DNA of 64,000 bases from an uncultured Crocinitomix sp. (GCA_937136425.1 CAKZON010000045.1:1-64000), one strand, 5' to 3'; shown: positions 18,764 to 27,514, counted from the stretch's first letter. The notes: a model not told the origin generated them from the sequence alone. Program-made: numbers and translations.

Positions 18764-19348
18764 ATTTCGAAATATAAAACATATCCTGACCAAGAATTAG
18801 TAGCCGCCTGTATCGATCAAAATCGACAAGCACAGCAAGAGTTTTACCTAAGATTTGTGCATATGATGAAAGGGATTTGTTTGCGTTATGCAGCCAATGA
18901 GGCTGAAGCTGAAGACATTCTGCAAGAAGCTTTTATACAATCTTTCAGAAAATTAGATACCTATAATGGAAAAGGAGCATTGGGAGGATGGTTGCGAAAA
19001 ATAACGGTAAATAAAGCTTTAGAGCAATACCGCAAAAATAAATCTATTCGAAATTTAAAGGAATCATTTGCTAAAACAGATTTACAAACAACGGTAGATG
19101 ATACGGTGTTTAGTCAATTGGAGTTGGATGATTTAGTACTTAAAATACAACAGTTGCCAAGTGGGTATCGAACCATATTTAATTTATATGCAATAGAAGG
19201 ATATACACATGTAGAAATAGGGGAACTAATTGGAATTGCGGTTGGAACTTCAAAATCACAATACAGCCGTGCACGCAAAATGTTAGCGGATATGATTTTA
19301 ACAGAGGGAGAAAATGAAAATATAAGATTGGCTTATGCAAAACAATGA
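18764..19348 (+). CDS. ECF-type RNA polymerase sigma factor, probable ATT start
   Basis: The frame encodes sigma region 2 (YPDQELVAACIDQNRQAQQEFY..., ANEAEAEDILQEAFIQSFRKL) and region 4 (LPSGYRTIFNLYAIEGYTHVEIGELIGIAVGTSKSQYSRARKML). The first canonical start in frame, a GTG at 18857, would delete the first helix of region 2. Conserved coding extends back to about 18764, where an ATT precedes SKYKTYPDQELV, the expected N-terminus of Bacteroidota ECF factors. In-frame upstream there is only an ATG at 18734 cut off by TAG at 18740. With the ATT start the protein has 194 residues. It overlaps the downstream anti-sigma-like gene by 14 bases. Confidence 0.8.
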   Translation: MSKYKTYPDQELVAACIDQNRQAQQEFYLRFVHMMKGICLRYAANEAEAEDILQEAFIQSFRKLDTYNGKGALGGWLRKITVNKALEQYRKNKSIRNLKESFAKTDLQTTVDDTVFSQLELDDLVLKIQQLPSGYRTIFNLYAIEGYTHVEIGELIGIAVGTSKSQYSRARKMLADMILTEGENENIRLAYAKQ

Positions 19349-20705
19349 CACACGAGGAAGTTTAGGATCAAAATTTGAGAATTTTGGTGCGGCTCCAACT
19401 GAGGGGCTTTGGGGTTCTATTGCCGATTCATTAGAGGGGAAAAAGAAGCGCCGCGTTGCTATATGGTGGTGGTTGGGCGCTGCTGCGGTTACAATTGCTG
19501 GAGTAGGAATTGTATTGACAACAATGTCTAATGATGAATTTACAGCGGAGACAAGCATTTCAAATCCAACAAATAATGAAAACATAATTCAAACTGATCC
19601 AACCATGTTGGCAGAAGATAAGAATACAGTTGATTTTAATGAAAGAAAAGATGAAACTCTATTAGAGAGTAATGGAGCAAATAATGATCCTAATACTAAT
19701 TCAGAAAACTTAGAAACAGACCTAAATGAAAGTGCTCCAACAAATGGAAGCTTGACAGAAAGGGAGGTTGAGGTAGAGAAGCTTGATAAGGAACCTTTAA
19801 ATACATTTGAAAATAAGGGGGATGATTTGGTGGAAATGAATCCACCAAAAAACAATGATCATCAAGATGGTGATGTTGATCGAAAAGATCCAGTTGACAA
19901 AGAGGATATAATTAGTCCTGAAGTTTTAGTAAGTGCAGATCGATTAAATCAATTGCCCCTTAGGAAAATTGCATTTAATTATGGCGCAACTTCATTAACC
20001 CCAATTACTGCCCAAAAAATGCCGAAAAACAGATGGGAAATGGGCATTACCATAAATCGATTTAATTCTATACGTGGAGGGGCAAAATACCAAAATGCTG
20101 AACCTACTGTTGACACTTCAGGCTCAGAATATGATATATTGGAAAGTATTAATACTAATTATAACGTTAGGACAACTCGCCCAATTGGATTGAAGTTTTA
20201 TGCTGGTTATCAACTTTCGCGGCGTTTTAGAGTGGTGTCTGGTATTTCTGCTGAGTATACTTCATATCGTTATACCAAAAGTTTTGAAGATGCAGGAATA
20301 AATAGTGTTGCGCCATCTGCTGTAGTGGCTATTATTCCTGCTAAGCTAACAAGTGTTGGAATTCCAATAGGTTTGGAGTTTGATTTTATTAAACGAAGAA
20401 GATTTCAAATGGGAACAGGTGTTAGTTTGTTGAATGAGTTTCCATTTTTACAGACTTATCGTCCTGATTATGATGTGAATTATGTTGGTCCTCAAACGAA
20501 GGTTCGAAATTTTATTTCGGGATACAATATGGGGCTTAGTATGAATGTAAATGCAAGTGTATATCTAACGGATAAAATGCGCATTCAGGCAAGCCCTATT
20601 GTGCGTTATTATACAAGGCAAAAATCAACCACTACGCTTAATTTACAAAAGCGAGACCTTTGGTTTGGAGGTTCGGTTAGTATGATTTGGAAATTGGGGA
20701 AATAG
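19335..20705 (+). CDS. Membrane protein joining an anti-sigma-like N-terminus to an outer-membrane-type barrel
   Basis: 456 residues. A short cytoplasmic N-terminus (FENFGAAPTEGLWGSIADSLEGKKKRR) precedes a single transmembrane segment (about 40-62, AIWWWLGAAAVTIAGVGIVL). An Asn/Glu/Asp-rich linker follows (about 65-200), then a C-terminal portion (about 205-456) with barrel-like strands (RWEMGITINRFNSIRGG, GLKFYAGYQLSRRFRVVSGISAEY, ending WFGGSVSMIWKLGK). Overlap with the sigma gene supports an anti-sigma role, as in other Bacteroidota sigma/regulator pairs. Whether one chain can span from the inner to the outer membrane is open; the 'barrel' may instead be a periplasmic beta domain. Confidence 0.75.
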   Translation: MQNNDTRGSLGSKFENFGAAPTEGLWGSIADSLEGKKKRRVAIWWWLGAAAVTIAGVGIVLTTMSNDEFTAETSISNPTNNENIIQTDPTMLAEDKNTVDFNERKDETLLESNGANNDPNTNSENLETDLNESAPTNGSLTEREVEVEKLDKEPLNTFENKGDDLVEMNPPKNNDHQDGDVDRKDPVDKEDIISPEVLVSADRLNQLPLRKIAFNYGATSLTPITAQKMPKNRWEMGITINRFNSIRGGAKYQNAEPTVDTSGSEYDILESINTNYNVRTTRPIGLKFYAGYQLSRRFRVVSGISAEYTSYRYTKSFEDAGINSVAPSAVVAIIPAKLTSVGIPIGLEFDFIKRRRFQMGTGVSLLNEFPFLQTYRPDYDVNYVGPQTKVRNFISGYNMGLSMNVNASVYLTDKMRIQASPIVRYYTRQKSTTTLNLQKRDLWFGGSVSMIWKLGK

Positions 20706-20706
20706 G

Positions 20707-21459
20707 TTATTGATTCAGCCATTCTTTAAATGACTTAACCCTTGTTCTGCTTACAATATTTTCATGTTTTTCTGCAGGGTTTAACTCGATTTTTAGGCGG
20801 TTGTTAAAGTAAGAACTAATTTTCGTAATGCAATCCAAGCAAACAATTTGTTTGCGGTTAATACGGAAAAATAGGGAAGGGTCAACTTCACTTTCTATTT
20901 GATCCATTGTTTCGTCTAAAATATATCTATTGCCAGATTTAGTGACAATAAAAGAGTAACTGGCTTCAGATAAAAAATAAGCAACCTCACTGGTTCGTAC
21001 AAAGTTTAATTCCTCTCCAGACTTGATTAAAAAACGCTCTTTAAATTGGGTGTTTTTTTCTTTGAAAAGCTGAGATAAAACAGATAAATCAACATTTTGA
21101 GAAGTGTTGAGTGCTTTAAAGCGTGCAATGCTTTCTTCAAGCAGTGTTTTTTGTATTGGTTTCAAAATATAATCTAATCCATTTACGCGAAAAGCGTTCA
21201 CGGCGTATTGGTCAAATGCCGTAACAAATATTACCGGACAGGTTATTTTAACTTGATCAAAAATATCAAAACTAAATCCATCTGCCAATTGAATATCCAT
21301 AAACACAAGATCAGGCATGGGGTTGGCTTTAAACCATTCTACAGCAACCGAAACTTCATCAATATGATTTGTATAAGTCCATGTAGGTTCTAATTCGGTA
21401 ATCAACTGAACTAAGCGCTTAACAGCAGGTATTTCATCTTCTATAATGAGAATTTTCAT
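20707..21459 (-). CDS. LytTR-family response regulator
   Basis: 250 residues. The N-terminal receiver domain has acidic residues IIEDE and the phospho-acceptor Asp at about D55 (VFMDIQLADG), with the conserved Lys in LDYILKPI. The C-terminal half is a LytTR DNA-binding domain (FLIKSGEELNFVRTSEVAYFLSEASYSFIVT, FFRINRKQIVCLDCI, SRTRVKSFKEWL). It lies 6 bases after the sensor kinase gene, so the two form a LytS/LytR-type two-component pair. It ends one base from the stop of the convergent anti-sigma-like gene. Confidence 0.93.
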   Translation of the reverse strand: MKILIIEDEIPAVKRLVQLITELEPTWTYTNHIDEVSVAVEWFKANPMPDLVFMDIQLADGFSFDIFDQVKITCPVIFVTAFDQYAVNAFRVNGLDYILKPIQKTLLEESIARFKALNTSQNVDLSVLSQLFKEKNTQFKERFLIKSGEELNFVRTSEVAYFLSEASYSFIVTKSGNRYILDETMDQIESEVDPSLFFRINRKQIVCLDCITKISSYFNNRLKIELNPAEKHENIVSRTRVKSFKEWLNQ

Positions 21460-21465
21460 AGCAAA

Positions 21466-22527
21466 CTATTTCACTTCTTTTAAGTTTAAAATGGGGAGGC
21501 AAACGCAAAATATTGTCTCTGTTTTTTCTATTGTAATTTCTTTATTTGCCAATAATTGATAACGTTGTTGAATGTTCTTTAATCCAATACCAGTAGATTC
21601 TACATTTTGTGTTTTTTCCTGCAGATTATTACAAACCTTCAAAAGGTCATTTTCGAGATATATGCTGATTTTTAAAGGCTTTGCTTGAGAAACAATATTG
21701 TGTTTAATCGCATTTTCCATCAACATTTGAAGAGAGAGAGGAACAACATACTTTCCCTGGATATGCTCTAGGTCTTTAAATTCAAAATCAATATGTTTTC
21801 CAAACCGAATGGAGAGCAGGTATTGGTAGGCGTAAACACAATTTAACTCTTCCTTTAAGGTGATTAGTTCTTTATCTCTTATTTCTAAAATGTAACGGTA
21901 AACACTAGAGAGGTTTTCTGCAAATTTTACAGCAATTTTCGTATCCTCAGGAATAACTGAAATTAATGTGTTTAATGAGTTAAATAAAAAGTGAGGATTC
22001 ACCTGATTTTTTAAAGCGTCTAACTGCGCTTGTGTGTTTTTTCGCTGTAATTCTTCGTTTTTAATTAAGCCTTTTTTGAATAATTGAAATGCATAAGCCC
22101 CTTCATAAATAGAGATAATGATTGTAGTTATTATTAAACTAGCCATGTATTTATTGAAGAAGGTAGTGTCAAAAGCCTCAGGAATACTTCCGAAACATAG
22201 TTCAGTAATTTCTGAGACTAAACAGAGCGCCAAAGTAGAAAACAAGACTACGATTGATTGTGCAATGATCCGTTTTTTGTAATGTTTAAAGCTGCTATAG
22301 TACCTGCGAATGTAGAGTATTATCCAACGTTCAAAATACCAGTAAATTACAATGTGTGTAATACTTATTAAGTAGGAACTCCAAAAGTATGCTGCGTTTT
22401 CTAAAGGGCTCAATCCAAAAACCATTAATGGAAAAAAGAAAGCAAAAAACGGAACCAATACCAATACTAGTTTAGTATCGTCAAAGCCAATTAGTTTTAA
22501 TCTTTCTTCCTTTTTAATGAGTTTCAC
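21466..22527 (-). CDS. LytS-type sensor histidine kinase
   Basis: 353 residues. Four predicted transmembrane segments occupy about residues 18-150. The His_kinase domain follows, with the phospho-acceptor His179 in NPHFLFNSLNTLIS, then an ATPase domain with MLMENAIKHN (N box) and STGIGLKNIQQRYQLL (G box). No extracellular sensor domain of size is visible, so the membrane part probably senses or couples to a partner. Operon: TonB-dependent receptor, this kinase, LytTR regulator. Confidence 0.93.
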   Translation of the reverse strand: MKLIKKEERLKLIGFDDTKLVLVLVPFFAFFFPLMVFGLSPLENAAYFWSSYLISITHIVIYWYFERWIILYIRRYYSSFKHYKKRIIAQSIVVLFSTLALCLVSEITELCFGSIPEAFDTTFFNKYMASLIITTIIISIYEGAYAFQLFKKGLIKNEELQRKNTQAQLDALKNQVNPHFLFNSLNTLISVIPEDTKIAVKFAENLSSVYRYILEIRDKELITLKEELNCVYAYQYLLSIRFGKHIDFEFKDLEHIQGKYVVPLSLQMLMENAIKHNIVSQAKPLKISIYLENDLLKVCNNLQEKTQNVESTGIGLKNIQQRYQLLANKEITIEKTETIFCVCLPILNLKEVK

Positions 22528-22544
22528 TGTATAAATGTAAGGGA

Positions 22545-24896
22545 TTAAAAGTTAATGCGATATTGCACATTAGGAAAAAATCCACGTTGATAAACCGTTC
22601 CTATCGTACCTGTATTGGTGTTGTACCCTGATTGGAAAATGTTTTTTTGATTTGTCAGGTTTTGTAGATCTACTGAAAACTCTTGACTTACTTTTTTACC
22701 GTTGTGTTTTAATGTGGTTTTAAAATCTAATCTAAAATAATTGGGGTGTTGCTCTTCAAATAATTGATCATTAAAAAGAACTTCTGCATTTGCCATTTGC
22801 GAGGCTGTAATGTCAATCGGAGTATACCGTCTTCCGCCAGCATAAGTCGTTTTTATGTCAAAACTTAATGTAAGATTATGTTTTAAGTTAAACTCTTTTC
22901 CTGCTAGCATATTAAAGATGTAGTTCCCATTAAAGGCTGTGTTACGTTCAATATCGTCACTTCCCTTAAATTTTGAATCAAATAAAGATGTTGTGAATAG
23001 AAAGTAATAACCTTCATTGAAAAATCGTTCAAGCGTTAGCTCCATCCCATAATTTGTTCCAGTTCCATTGTTTTGATAACCTGTACCGTTTGGTAGTTCA
23101 AATCCTGCCCCTTGGTTTAACATTGAAAAATTAGATGCAAAAGAATCTACAGGAACATCATAGAGATACTGATAGTATATTTCAGTTTTTAAGCGCATAT
23201 TTTCAGATAATTGAAAGTCATAACCCAATACATTGTGAATTGCTTTGGTAAATCCTAAGTTTTGATTTGGAAAACTGGTTTGATCGGTAGATTCATCTTC
23301 AATAAAATATACTGTGATAGGTTGCAATTGCGAGTGTAAACCACTTCCAATGCTTATCGTATGTCGGTCGTTCGGACTATACTTAAAGCCAACTCTAGGT
23401 TCAACCACGTGCGATTCGGTTAGTAAAAAATGTTGCGAATGTAAACCTCCATTAAAAAGCAACTTATCGGAAAATTTATGTTGATAGTTAATATATGATT
23501 GCAAAAGTAATGCATTGCCATTGTTTTTTGCAATGATTCGATAATCTCCATAAACGTAAGCACTATCTTTTATGTTGGTGGAGTAGTGCTCGGCAATTGC
23601 ACCTATGGCAATTGTGTTTTTAGCATTGAATTTATGATTGATTTTATAGTTAGCGGATAGTTTTTGTTGAGATCTGTCAAACCCAAAAATATTAAAAGGA
23701 TCACTGTCATTTGACAAAGTGTCACCCTGACCAATTGTGTTGGTTATTGAGGTTGCCAATATAAGTTCTGAAAACGTGTTTTTATTTAAGAAATATTTAT
23801 GCGAAGCTCCAATAACACCTGTACGAGACTTAAATTTAGTTTGCTCATTTGGATCTGAATAAAGATTTGTTGAGTCTAATTCGCCGGTAGCTTCAAACTC
23901 AATATAGCTAATACCACCAATGCCCCAAAGTGTAAATTTACCTGCCTTTTTCGTAGGGAAATTCATTTTAAAAGTTAAATCTTGATATTGAGGTACAGCA
24001 GTTCCTACACCTAAGTCAATCCCTAGTGCACTCATAACTCCTAAGGTTGAATATCTGTAGTTAAAGAGGTAAGATGCACGACTATTTTTAGAAAATGGGC
24101 CTTCAGCTCCAAACTCAAAACCATTAAATCCAACTTGTGCTAAATATTCGCGTTTAGAATTGTTTCCATTTCTTAAGCGCAAGTCAAAAATTCCTGAAAG
24201 TGCATTTCCATAATCTGCACTCCAGGCTGAGGTATAAAAGTCAGAATTTGAAAGGTTGTTGATGTTTAACATACTTACAGGTCCGCCTGTGGTTCCTAAA
24301 GTAGAAAAATGATTGGGACTTGGAATGTCAATTCCATCCATGCGCCAAAGCACTCCTAACGGAGAATTGCCACGAATAATAATGTCATTTCTACTATCGC
24401 TTACACCGCTTACACCTGCATAGTTTTGAGCCATTCGAGCAGGGTCATTTAAGGTTCCTGCAAATTTGCCAGCCTCTTCAGTAGATATGGTTCTGGCGCT
24501 AACCGTAGCCATTTTATTGATGGCTTCTTTTTTGTCCTCTTTATAGCTGACTTCTACTTTGTCTAACACTTCAATGTTTTCTTCTAAGCCAATATTTACA
24601 ATCAACTCTTTACCTGATTTTAATTCCTGATTAGGAATAATGGCGGTTTCATACCCTGTAAATTTCACCGCAAGTATTAGTCTTCCGATAGGCACATTTT
24701 TAATTTCAAAACTGCCGTCAAAATCTGTTACGGCGCCCAATAAGGGATCACTGCCCTGTATAAATACCTTAGCACCCGGCAATGGAAATTGCGATTGTTT
24801 ATCCGTTACAATGCCACGAACGGTTTGTGTTAATTCTTGTCCAAAACTTATTGTTTGAAGTAATAGGAATACGAAAATTAGATTTAGCTTTTTCAT
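22545..24896 (-). CDS. TonB-dependent receptor with carboxypeptidase-regulatory-like N-terminal domain
   Basis: 783 residues from the ATG at 24896; six codons more are possible (24914). Signal peptide MKKLNLIFVFLLLQTISFGQ. Then an N-terminal beta-sandwich (TVRGIVTDKQSQFPLPGAKVFIQG, DFDGSFEIKNVPIG, about 27-110) and a plug region with GVSDSRNDIIIRGNSPLGVLWRMDGIDIPSP. An approximately 22-strand barrel ends with PNVQYRINF. Such receptors import large or scarce substrates across the outer membrane using TonB. The adjacent kinase/regulator pair suggests the receptor takes part in a sensing circuit. Substrate not predictable. Confidence 0.9.
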   Translation of the reverse strand: MKKLNLIFVFLLLQTISFGQELTQTVRGIVTDKQSQFPLPGAKVFIQGSDPLLGAVTDFDGSFEIKNVPIGRLILAVKFTGYETAIIPNQELKSGKELIVNIGLEENIEVLDKVEVSYKEDKKEAINKMATVSARTISTEEAGKFAGTLNDPARMAQNYAGVSGVSDSRNDIIIRGNSPLGVLWRMDGIDIPSPNHFSTLGTTGGPVSMLNINNLSNSDFYTSAWSADYGNALSGIFDLRLRNGNNSKREYLAQVGFNGFEFGAEGPFSKNSRASYLFNYRYSTLGVMSALGIDLGVGTAVPQYQDLTFKMNFPTKKAGKFTLWGIGGISYIEFEATGELDSTNLYSDPNEQTKFKSRTGVIGASHKYFLNKNTFSELILATSITNTIGQGDTLSNDSDPFNIFGFDRSQQKLSANYKINHKFNAKNTIAIGAIAEHYSTNIKDSAYVYGDYRIIAKNNGNALLLQSYINYQHKFSDKLLFNGGLHSQHFLLTESHVVEPRVGFKYSPNDRHTISIGSGLHSQLQPITVYFIEDESTDQTSFPNQNLGFTKAIHNVLGYDFQLSENMRLKTEIYYQYLYDVPVDSFASNFSMLNQGAGFELPNGTGYQNNGTGTNYGMELTLERFFNEGYYFLFTTSLFDSKFKGSDDIERNTAFNGNYIFNMLAGKEFNLKHNLTLSFDIKTTYAGGRRYTPIDITASQMANAEVLFNDQLFEEQHPNYFRLDFKTTLKHNGKKVSQEFSVDLQNLTNQKNIFQSGYNTNTGTIGTVYQRGFFPNVQYRINF

Positions 24897-25059
24897 TGAG
24901 ATTAGTTTTATCACGATACAATGGTCGGACTATTGCTTCAATATGGAAAGTGCATTTTGTTGAATTGTCATTATTTGAACTTGAATTGTCAATATGTATG
25001 TTGGAGGAAATGCCACCTATAAAAATGAACGTTTTAAGAAGGTAGTTGTATGCTAAAAT

Positions 25060-25341
25060 ATGAAGAACGTAATAATTGTATTCGGTTTTATTATTGTTGG
25101 TTGCACATCTCCTATTGAGGCAAATTCAAATAATATTGAACCTGATCTTATTGAGGATTTAACACAAGAATTAGTAGAGCCTATTTGTCCTCAAAATCAT
25201 AAAGACAGTATTATTCCCATTATTTATGGCTACCCTAGTGAAGCGTTATTTGCAAGGTCAGACTCTGGTTTAGTGGCATTGGGAGGATGTGAATTAGCAG
25301 ATGAAAATTATTTCTGTAAAATTCATCAGATTAGCTTTTAA
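25060..25341 (+). CDS. Small Cys-rich lipoprotein
   Basis: 93 residues. Signal MKNVIIVFGFIIVGC, lipobox IVGC. The mature part carries C-P-Q-N-H, IIPIIYGYPSEALFARSDSG, VALGGCELADENYFCKIH. This pattern resembles a group of small cytoplasmic proteins of unknown function with CPxC...IVYGxP...LGGC...CxxC signatures, here with a lipoprotein signal added. I do not recognise a named family. Followed by another lipoprotein gene after 61 bases. Confidence 0.65.
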   Translation: MKNVIIVFGFIIVGCTSPIEANSNNIEPDLIEDLTQELVEPICPQNHKDSIIPIIYGYPSEALFARSDSGLVALGGCELADENYFCKIHQISF

Positions 25342-25402
25342 GGACACAAATTTATGCTTGAATGAAGTAAATTATTATCTTCATATTATAACCAGTTGAC
25401 CT

Positions 25403-26134
25403 ATGCGTAATTTTATCCTCCTTTTTTCTTTATGTGCAATTTTTAGTTGTGGTGATCCAGATTCTGCAACGCTAATTGCCGAAAATAAAGAACAAGCCGA
25501 AAATAAGTTTGACCAGTTTTATGCCTGCTATGAAATTGCTAAAACAAGTCCTGCAATTCAAAATGATGGAATTAAATGGGAGCGTAATGATGCAAGCACT
25601 GAGTATCGAGAGTCAAATGTATATCAAATCGGAATAGAGAGTTTTAAAGATTTATCTGAGCCATTGGATATTGAATTAGACGGAACAAGGCGGCGGGAGC
25701 ATGCTGATATGTGCAAACTATTTGATATTGATTTAAGCAGTCGGGTAGAATCACATGATTATGTAGTTGATGAAACTTATAGTTTTCAAAATGCAGAGAG
25801 CGACCACAGTGCAGAAGCTATCCAGCATTTTTTAGATTCAAAATATTTATTGATTAATCGATTGTTAGAAAATAGTCGTCCATATGCAATCGATTCTGAA
25901 ACCTATGCGGCAGGATATGTGAGAGGAGATGTTTTGGTTTTTGATGTTGAGAAAGCAGAATTGATTGGAGGGTTTCAAATAGAAGTGAAGAGTAAAGATC
26001 AAATGAGCTTGAAAGAATATTCTGATTTGTCGGCCAACTTAATGGCAGATTTAGGAATGAGGGCTTATGCTAAAATAAAGGAGCGCTTTGCAGAATTAAC
26101 ACCTTCAGTTGAGGATAGCTCGTTCGAGTTTTAA
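25403..26134 (+). CDS. Hypothetical lipoprotein
   Basis: 243 residues with signal MRNFILLFSLCAIFSC (lipobox IFSC). The mature protein is mixed alpha/beta and strongly acidic, with HFLDSKYLLINRLLENSRPYAIDSETYAAGYVRGDVLVFDVEKAELIGGFQIE as the best structured-looking part. No family recognised. Function unknown. Confidence 0.75.
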   Translation: MRNFILLFSLCAIFSCGDPDSATLIAENKEQAENKFDQFYACYEIAKTSPAIQNDGIKWERNDASTEYRESNVYQIGIESFKDLSEPLDIELDGTRRREHADMCKLFDIDLSSRVESHDYVVDETYSFQNAESDHSAEAIQHFLDSKYLLINRLLENSRPYAIDSETYAAGYVRGDVLVFDVEKAELIGGFQIEVKSKDQMSLKEYSDLSANLMADLGMRAYAKIKERFAELTPSVEDSSFEF

Positions 26135-26156
26135 TTGGGCTTAGTTTAAAAGCAAA

Positions 26157-26184
26157 GCCCCGACTCGGACCAACGAATCGGGGC
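26157..26184 (-). terminator. Hairpin below phhB
   Basis: GCCCCGA (26157-26163) pairs with TCGGGGC (26178-26184), with two inner CG pairs. On the minus strand it is followed by TTTGCTTTT, compatible with termination of the phhB-side transcript. Confidence 0.6.
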
Positions 26185-26199
26185 AACCCTATGAAATGC

Positions 26200-26218
26200 T
26201 GACACCAGATCGGTGTCA
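26200..26218. repeat. Second hairpin next to the phhB terminator
   Basis: Perfect 7-bp stem TGACACC (26200-26206) / GGTGTCA (26212-26218) with a 5-base loop. It has no T tail on either strand, and lies 5 bases from the phhB stop codon. Confidence 0.55.
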
Positions 26219-26222
26219 CTCC

Positions 26223-26462
26223 CTAACCAAAAAGAGTATCTATAATTTCTGCCATTTTATAGTCCACGGCGGTGACTGAATTGGCTGAATGTGTCCACAA
26301 TTCAAACCGAATTTTGTTATAGTCAAGCACTGCAAAATCTGGATGATGATCTAATTCATCTGCTTTTTTAGCAAGTGCGTTCAATTTTTCTATTATGTCT
26401 GAAAAACTCTTGTCTTCGTATGTCTTGACGAGTCGATTCTCAATTACTTTCCAATCCATCAT
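26223..26462 (-). CDS. phhB: 4a-hydroxytetrahydrobiopterin dehydratase
   Basis: 79 residues, at the short end for pterin-4a-carbinolamine dehydratases. It recycles the pterin cofactor after aromatic amino acid hydroxylation. The family signature is visible: LDHHPDFAVLDYNKIRFELWTHSANSVTAVD, with H39, H40 and H58 as the likely active-site histidines. Its stop lies close to two hairpins and its start is 2 bases after the stop of the alpha/beta-hydrolase gene. phhA, its functional partner, lies four genes upstream on the same strand, so the group is probably functionally linked. Confidence 0.93.
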   Translation of the reverse strand: MMDWKVIENRLVKTYEDKSFSDIIEKLNALAKKADELDHHPDFAVLDYNKIRFELWTHSANSVTAVDYKMAEIIDTLFG

Positions 26463-26464
26463 TC

Positions 26465-27511
26465 TTATTTATAAGTGTCAATAAATGTTACAATGTCTTT
26501 AACAAACAAATCTGGTTCATTGTTCATTGGTGAATGTGCAGAGTGTTCATATATTTTCAAATATTTGTTCGTTGAACTAATTTTGTCAAAAGCCGAGTAA
26601 CCTAATGCCGGTGGCACAACAAAATCATACTTTCCCCATTGTAACAAAGTCGGAATCGTAATTTTATGTAAGTCATCTGTCATTGATTTTGCTTCTACTT
26701 CATCCATAAATGCTTTTGGCAATACTAAACCAGATAATCCTGATGTTGCCGGATTGTTTGGTGTAAAGAAAAGGTAATTCAATAAACCTGGTGAAGCACC
26801 GTTCGATTCATGTAATTGAGACAATAACCCTTCAATTCTATGTCCATACCCATTTAAGGTACCACCTTGATCACTTGTAATATTATTAGTGTCCAATCCA
26901 TTTACAAAATCTATCATCTCTGTCCAGTCTGCTGTATTGTTTCCTGCTGCTAATTCTTCACCTCCAATAGTCTGAATCATTTTAACCAATTCAATATTTA
27001 GCATTGGAATGTCATGTGCTCCATCCACTTCAATCCAACCTGCCAATTCGTTTTGATAATCCTCTTTTATCATATAAGCAGTTCCAAGTGTTCCGCCCCA
27101 ACTATGTCCCATCATGAAAATACTAATATCATTTCCGTAACGTTCTTTCAGTGTTTTTACAGTCAGATGCAAGTCTTCAACCATTGCATCAATCGTAACT
27201 TCAGATTCTGCTAAATGTCCATGGGAATTTCCTTGATGTCTTTGGTCTGTATACACCATTGCATATTTTTCTTCAAGCTGTTCTGAATAAGTTCCGCCGC
27301 GGTATTCTAATCCATTCCCTCCTGGTCCTCCGTGTACAACCAGTATGAATACTTTAGAGGCTCCATTGCCGTATACAAATGCAGGAATATCAGCATCACC
27401 ATTTCTTACATAAAAACTTTCTTCCATTTGTGTGCTCACTGCTGGTTCTTTTTGACAAGCAGTTAATAACACAAAAACAACTCCTAATAAACTTCCAATT
27501 CTTCCTAACAT
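26465..27511 (-). CDS. Alpha/beta-hydrolase lipoprotein (proline iminopeptidase-like)
   Basis: 348 residues. Lipoprotein signal MLGRIGSLLGVVFVLLTAC (lipobox LTAC). The alpha/beta-hydrolase fold has the oxyanion HGGPGGNG motif, DQRHQGNS, the nucleophile elbow GHSWGG (Ser), an Asp in WGKYDFVVPP and the catalytic His in EHSAHSPMNNEP. HGGPGG plus DQRxxGxS is typical of proline iminopeptidase-like S33 enzymes. A paralogue lies at 29338-30387. Probably a periplasmic or surface peptidase/esterase; substrate unknown. Confidence 0.88.
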   Translation of the reverse strand: MLGRIGSLLGVVFVLLTACQKEPAVSTQMEESFYVRNGDADIPAFVYGNGASKVFILVVHGGPGGNGLEYRGGTYSEQLEEKYAMVYTDQRHQGNSHGHLAESEVTIDAMVEDLHLTVKTLKERYGNDISIFMMGHSWGGTLGTAYMIKEDYQNELAGWIEVDGAHDIPMLNIELVKMIQTIGGEELAAGNNTADWTEMIDFVNGLDTNNITSDQGGTLNGYGHRIEGLLSQLHESNGASPGLLNYLFFTPNNPATSGLSGLVLPKAFMDEVEAKSMTDDLHKITIPTLLQWGKYDFVVPPALGYSAFDKISSTNKYLKIYEHSAHSPMNNEPDLFVKDIVTFIDTYK

Positions 27512-27514
27512 AGC

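Noticed and set aside
18857-18859. GTG at 18857 as the sigma factor start
   Set aside because: It removes the start of sigma region 2, while conserved coding continues upstream.
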